Shown here: positions 12,545-16,445 of the stretch, one piece after another
Numbering within the stretch: the first letter of the stretch is position 1
How the letters are laid out: each line of letters begins with the position of its first letter
Source: an uncultured Verrucomicrobiota bacterium
GTDB taxonomy: Bacteria > Verrucomicrobiota > Verrucomicrobiia > Chthoniobacterales > SZAS-18
NCBI GenBank assembly: GCA_937873255.1
Contig: CALMVM010000302.1
Span: 1 to 16,445, forward strand
Length of the DNA stretch: 16,445 nt
Reading direction: 5' to 3'
Notes under the pieces: model-generated
What the model was told of the DNA's origin: nothing
What the model saw: the letters and a program-made list of their open reading frames with translations, nothing else
The model's database searches: none
Position numbers and translations under genes: made by a program

Positions 12545-15310
12545 ATGGATGCGAAGCTGATCCGTGCGGCGTCCAAGGGCGCCGTCGCTCTGATCGTGCC
12601 GAATCTCAACGTCGACCTGCGCGCGCTGCCGGCCAGTGTCACCGAGGAGGTCGTGGACGCGACCAAGGCCGTCGTCCTCGACAAGGACAGAGCCGTCCGG
12701 CGGCCGACGGACCCGCAACTGTATCAACTGAGCATCGAGATCAGCGCGGCCGAACGGACCGCCCATCCGGCGCTCCACGTCGAAATCACGGGGCTCGCGC
12801 CGTTCTTCACCCTGCTCAACACCAGCGGTCTCTCCGTCGCCTCCACCACGCTCGACGTTGCGGCCGAGTTCAAGAAGAGCACGAAGGTTGCAGCCGGGGC
12901 GCTGACGTATTTCATCGAGGCCGAGGCCTTCGCCGTTTCGCCACTGGTCCCGGCGTCCCTGCCGAGCTTAAAGGTTTCCTTCACCGAGAACAGCCAGCCC
13001 CTGGGCAGTGTGGTCGTACCGCTCTTCCTGAGCGACCTGATCCTGCTGGGGGACAACGAGCCCGCTTCCCGGCTCTACATCGCCGACACCGACGACAACC
13101 AGCCGACGTTGGCGGAGGTCAAAGAGGGGGCCCGGACCGCCGGGGTGCCCGTGGTCACGGTCCCCGCGACGGTGTGCAACGGCGATACCTGGCTGCAGGA
13201 TCAGTTCCAGTTGGCGCTCGCCGTCGACAACGCGGCGAAAATCCAGACGGTGGTCGTGCATCTGCCGCGCATGCGCAGCAACTCGCAGGTGGTGAAGTCC
13301 TCCGACAACCTCGCGGCGTTCGTTGACAACCACTTTCCCTCGAAAGACATCGGCGTTTTCCGGGACTTCTGGGAAACTCGGATCACGGTGCCGGCCGCGA
13401 GTGCCCAGGGCGGAGTCACCGCGGTCCGGTTGAAGCTCAAGGATTCGAACGGCGTGCTGAACGCGATGATGCCGGTGAGCCGGACCTGGGCGCAGATCGT
13501 ACGCGCCATCGGCGAATTGACGGGCACCTCGGCTGCGTCGCCGCTGCCGATCCCGTTCTTCACCAAGCGTTCGCAACTGGACAAGAAACTCGCCGAGTTG
13601 AAGGCGACCCCGGCCAACGCGGGGCAGAAGCCCGCCAAAGATGCGTTGACCGCCGCCCTGGACCAGCGACTCAAGGACATCGACACCGCGCTGCCCCTGC
13701 TGCCCGGCGCGGTCCGTCTGACGATCAACCAGCAGTCGGTCGAGGTTTCCGAAACGGCGCTCAACGATCTGTACGTCCGTCTCACGGACCTGCACAGCAG
13801 CAGCAACTACGGCGGCAACGTCGAGGTCACCCCGCCCACCGCCGATGCCCCGCTGGGCAAGATCGTCACCGGCGACGTGACCAGCCAGGATGTGCAAACG
13901 ACCTTGAAGCGCATCGTCCAGGTGGGGACGCAGCCCTGGGTGCAGGTCGGCACCACCTGGCTGAGCGTGGGACACGTCGATGAGATCGCTAGCTTCGTCA
14001 CGCCCACGACGTCGAGCGTGGGATCGCTCGCGGTGCTCCGGGCCAGCCCCCGGCTCGCCATTGTTTTGCTCGAGGCCGTCCAGAAGGCCCGGGCCGGCGG
14101 GACGCTCGCCACTCGCCTCTTTCGCGGGAAACGGTGGCTCCACGAGGAAGATCGCTCGACGCCGGACCCGCTCCTTCCGCCCACCGCCTATCGGCATCTC
14201 GTCTTCAATTACGGCAAGTACGACCTGAAAGAATTTCCCACCCACGCGACGGCGCTTCCGTTCGGGCCGAGCGCCTATTACGACGACCGCAAGTATCTGT
14301 ACTATCTTTCCGGGGATTCAGCGAAGAGAGAGTACGCGGCGCACATGAGCGTCGAAGAGGTGCTGGACATCTGCCGCGAAACGAACCAGGCCATCGACGA
14401 CGTGTTCCTCGCCGGCAAAGGCTCCAGCGCCAAGCAGTCCGACTATCCCTCGCTCAAGGGGCTTACCCCGGATGATTTCACAGCCATTCTCCGGAGCGGT
14501 CTCGACGCGGTCATGAAGAAGGAACTTGCCACCGCGACGCTCATACCCGTACCGGTCATGTTCGACCGGGTGGATTCGTTCACGGAATCCACGACCGGGG
14601 CGTTCACCCCGGGGGTGGTGAACCTCCAGCAACTGGGCCGCACGGTGCTAGTCCCTCGCCCCATCGGCCCGCGCATGCGGCCCAAGGACGCCGTCACGCT
14701 GCTCGGTGCCATCTTGGCGGACGACGCGCTCACCGGGTTGCCGTCCACTTTGCGCAAAGGCGTGGCCACCCTTCTGACTCCCGCCAATCTGCACGCCCGC
14801 GGTCTCGACGTGACGACCCACTGGGCCTCGCGCAACCGCTACTTCCTGCAGTGGGATACTGCGCCCATGAACGCCCAGGGCAACACCAGCGTCAGCGACA
14901 AGATCGATGCAATCTCCGACATTTTCCGGGACGGGTTCGACGAGTTCGTCAACCCGGACCGCGACTACACGAAAAACGACACCCGGAATGCGCAGACCGC
15001 CCGGGACTATTACACGGCCAACATCGCCAAGGTCCGCCAGCGCATCGCCAAGGCCAATCCCGGTGTCTTTGACACTGGCGGTTACCTCAACGGCGACAAG
15101 TGGGTGAAGATCGTGATCCCCGAGAACACGGTGGACGTTTTCGAGGTCTACACCCATCTCGTTCTCGAGGCGCTGGGCTTGACGGTGCGGTGGGTGGATT
15201 CGTGGTTCTACCATGTGCACGCCGGTGGTGTTCACTGCGCCACGAACGCGTTGCGAACGGTCAGCCCGGCTGAGCTGGCGCGTCGCACGGCCCGGGCCGC
15301 GGATCTTTGA
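12545..15310 (+). CDS. Vertebrate-type protein-arginine deiminase (PAD) homologue
   Basis: A 921-residue enzyme expected to convert protein arginine to citrulline. Numbered from the ATG at 12545: a beta-rich front part (1-165) ends in VPLFLSDLILLG and RLYIADTDDN, as in the PAD middle domain before the catalytic fold. Catalytic motifs: DTWLQDQF with Asp219 (PAD4 D350), the substrate-binding PRMR (PAD4 PRNR), GNVEVTPPTADAPLGKI (PAD LxVSPPVxxPLGRI), WLSVGHVDEIASFV with His477 and Asp479 (PAD4 H471, D473), and GGVHCATNALR with Cys898 (PAD4 C645). FTPGVVNLQQLG and LEALGLTVRWVDSWFYH also match the PAD end. Calcium-ligand positions next to Asp219 are altered, and insertions of roughly 135 and 250 residues separate the motifs relative to the 663-residue PAD4. 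No signal peptide. A TTG at 12536 is an alternative start; GGGAG lies at 12528-12532. The call is strong; activity is inferred. Confidence 0.9.
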   Translation: MDAKLIRAASKGAVALIVPNLNVDLRALPASVTEEVVDATKAVVLDKDRAVRRPTDPQLYQLSIEISAAERTAHPALHVEITGLAPFFTLLNTSGLSVASTTLDVAAEFKKSTKVAAGALTYFIEAEAFAVSPLVPASLPSLKVSFTENSQPLGSVVVPLFLSDLILLGDNEPASRLYIADTDDNQPTLAEVKEGARTAGVPVVTVPATVCNGDTWLQDQFQLALAVDNAAKIQTVVVHLPRMRSNSQVVKSSDNLAAFVDNHFPSKDIGVFRDFWETRITVPAASAQGGVTAVRLKLKDSNGVLNAMMPVSRTWAQIVRAIGELTGTSAASPLPIPFFTKRSQLDKKLAELKATPANAGQKPAKDALTAALDQRLKDIDTALPLLPGAVRLTINQQSVEVSETALNDLYVRLTDLHSSSNYGGNVEVTPPTADAPLGKIVTGDVTSQDVQTTLKRIVQVGTQPWVQVGTTWLSVGHVDEIASFVTPTTSSVGSLAVLRASPRLAIVLLEAVQKARAGGTLATRLFRGKRWLHEEDRSTPDPLLPPTAYRHLVFNYGKYDLKEFPTHATALPFGPSAYYDDRKYLYYLSGDSAKREYAAHMSVEEVLDICRETNQAIDDVFLAGKGSSAKQSDYPSLKGLTPDDFTAILRSGLDAVMKKELATATLIPVPVMFDRVDSFTESTTGAFTPGVVNLQQLGRTVLVPRPIGPRMRPKDAVTLLGAILADDALTGLPSTLRKGVATLLTPANLHARGLDVTTHWASRNRYFLQWDTAPMNAQGNTSVSDKIDAISDIFRDGFDEFVNPDRDYTKNDTRNAQTARDYYTANIAKVRQRIAKANPGVFDTGGYLNGDKWVKIVIPENTVDVFEVYTHLVLEALGLTVRWVDSWFYHVHAGGVHCATNALRTVSPAELARRTARAADL

Positions 15311-15646
15311 AGCAGGTTTCGTCTGGGGAGAAAGGCAGGCACCCGCCGCCGCGCACGGGGTGTGGGATGCTTGGATGAAAAACACGAAAAGGCACTTCGC
15401 TCTGCAGGTGACGGCGTTTCGGGTCGGCTTGCGCCGGAATGGAATATGCCGGGCGAAAAATCCGAGATAAGATGGCGGCAGCCCCCTGCGGCCGTTGCCT
15501 TTTCGAAACGATTTGGTCGATTCGATGGTCTGGACTAAAACACCAAAGCGGAACGAAGCTTCACCTCGTCAGCGTCGGGAGGTACGGAAATCGCCAAGGA
15601 TTGATCGGCCAAACAGACTGCGCTTAGAAGTGGAATGCCCTCGGGT
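15311..15646. other. Intergenic region between PAD and integrase genes
   Basis: No convincing gene is seen in these 336 bases, which separate convergent genes. GGCGGCAG (15474-15481), a CCCC loop and CTGCGGCC (15486-15493) form an imperfect stem with a central G-G mismatch and a short T-run soon after (15500-15503); it may be a weak terminator for the cargo operon. No recognisable att core could be identified by eye. Confidence 0.4.
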
Positions 15647-16445
15647 TTATCGGTTGCCGACGGATGGGGTTGGAAGCACGGCAAACACGGCTTCTCCTTC
15701 CGCTCGCCGCATCGCCCGGTGGTAATGCTTATGCAGCATGGCCTGTGAGGTGTGGCCAAGATCAAGGCACAGGCCACCGATGTCTCGCCAGTTCGATGCC
15801 AGCACGGCAGACGCGAAGGTATGACGCAGGCAATCCTGTGGCCACGGATTAATCCCGGCCTTTTTTCGCACGGCGCGGAGCTTGGTGCGGAGAGGGGTTC
15901 CCATCACCGGGGCAATCACTCCTTCGGTGCTTCCGCCGCGGGGGGCGTGCCAACCAAGCCAAGCTCGCAAGGTCGGATGAACGGCGATGTGGCGAGCACG
16001 TTTGGTTTTAGCCGCGCTGACCGGAACAGTCAGAATGTTGTCGGCGAGATCAAGATTATTCCACATGAGTTTCTCAGCTTCGGCCGGACGGACGCCGGCG
16101 AACGCCTCCACTGCCAGCAACGGACAAAGGTCGGGATCGTTGTCTACCGCCGCGTCGAATAGGGCTCGCAACTGATTGCCTGTCAGGACTGTGACTTCCG
16201 GCGCGGCCACATGGGCGAGATCAACACGGGCTGCCGGGTTCTCCGAAGTCCATCCGCGACGAACGGCGAAGTTGAGCACGGCGCGGGTCTGGCGAAGTAC
16301 GAGGTTCTTCATAGGACCCGGGAGCGCCCCGAGATGAGCCTCGAAGTCGGTGGGTTGAAGACTGGCACCCAGTTTCCCGGCAAGGTCGGTGTCGCGCTCG
16401 GGCAGACGCCGGATGTCGGCGAGGTGCCGTGCGGAACGATGGGCC
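15647..16445 (-). CDS. int: Tyrosine recombinase (integrase), 5' end outside the window
   Basis: About 265 residues of a site-specific recombinase; the frame is open to the right edge, so the amino end is missing. The visible part begins with helical SAM-like core-binding sequence (HRSARHLADIRRLPERD, MKNLVLRQTRAVLNFAVRRG, NPAARVDL). The catalytic domain follows: LTGNQLRALFDAA, the first arginine in FAGVRPAEAEKL, a beta-hairpin lysine in SAAKTKRARHIAVHP, the LRHTFAS box with the second arginine and histidine (Asp stands three residues before the Arg, where many relatives have His), then GHTSQAMLHKHYHRAM with the nucleophilic tyrosine. It ends in AVLPTPSVGNR. It would integrate or excise the element, perhaps with the small helix-turn-helix protein at 8185. 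It is convergent with the PAD gene, and a decayed copy of its 3' end lies beyond the cargo at 9117. Confidence 0.92.
   Translation of the reverse strand, partial: AHRSARHLADIRRLPERDTDLAGKLGASLQPTDFEAHLGALPGPMKNLVLRQTRAVLNFAVRRGWTSENPAARVDLAHVAAPEVTVLTGNQLRALFDAAVDNDPDLCPLLAVEAFAGVRPAEAEKLMWNNLDLADNILTVPVSAAKTKRARHIAVHPTLRAWLGWHAPRGGSTEGVIAPVMGTPLRTKLRAVRKKAGINPWPQDCLRHTFASAVLASNWRDIGGLCLDLGHTSQAMLHKHYHRAMRRAEGEAVFAVLPTPSVGNR

Noticed and set aside
11855..12778. 307-residue open frame on the minus strand
   Set aside because: Spans the end of one cargo gene and the start of the next in antisense; no motif and no ribosome binding site.
12968..14245. 425-residue open frame on the minus strand
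   Set aside because: Antisense of the PAD gene, whose sense frame carries clear catalytic motifs.
15535..15777. 80-residue minus-strand frame overlapping the end of the integrase
   Set aside because: Its first half is the integrase DNA in another frame; the rest has no recognisable feature.
1..16445. CRISPR array, tRNA genes or tRNA-type attachment site
   Set aside because: No regularly spaced repeats were seen and no cloverleaf or tRNA 3' end was recognised on either strand by eye.

Overview
This GC-rich window reads as part of an integrative mobile element in a chromosome. My best guess for the host is Verrucomicrobiota, an inference from the style of the small helix-turn-helix, ParB-like and DUF3987-like proteins; nothing here fixes the taxonomy. 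No tRNA, rRNA or CRISPR array was seen.

Left part (1-8370, nearly all minus strand): a plasmid-like replication and maintenance module. In transcription order, right to left: a small MerR/excisionase-type DNA-binding protein (8185-8370), a small possible ssDNA-binding protein (7780-8127), an HUH-type rolling-circle replication initiator with its HxH and YxxK motifs (7056-7724), a ParB/Srx-fold protein (5326-6756), a zinc-ribbon protein (4791-5258), a DUF3987-like protein without a Walker A motif (3044-4552), an AraC-type regulator (1718-2929), an acidic unknown protein (931-1434), and a plasmid primase/helicase-like gene (about 483-918) cut off by a decayed IS66 transposase fragment that runs off the left edge. 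A divergent XRE-like protein (8436-9050, plus strand) faces this module across a 65-bp control region. The spacers and the parB-like gene carry strong dyads: a 26-bp palindrome inside parB, nested inverted repeats between rep and parB, and a 12-bp repeat on either side of rep.

Middle and right part (9051-16445): a two-gene plus-strand cargo. The first gene (9557-12487) encodes a 976-residue protein that I cannot assign. The second (12545-15310) encodes a protein-arginine deiminase of the vertebrate PAD type. All four catalytic residues and several flanking PAD motifs are recognisable, but the usual calcium ligands around the active-site aspartate are changed and two large insertions enlarge the catalytic domain. 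The cargo is bracketed by two homologous integrase 3' ends in the same orientation: a decayed remnant at 9117-9215, whose catalytic tyrosine is now serine, and the intact end of a tyrosine recombinase at 15647-16445 (5' end outside the window).

Reading: an integrated rolling-circle-type element appears to have acquired or accreted a second unit carrying an unknown large protein, a PAD and an integrase. The pairing of a bacterial PAD with the 976-residue protein is the strongest candidate for an undescribed system. Family calls come from motifs recognised by eye; no database search was run.
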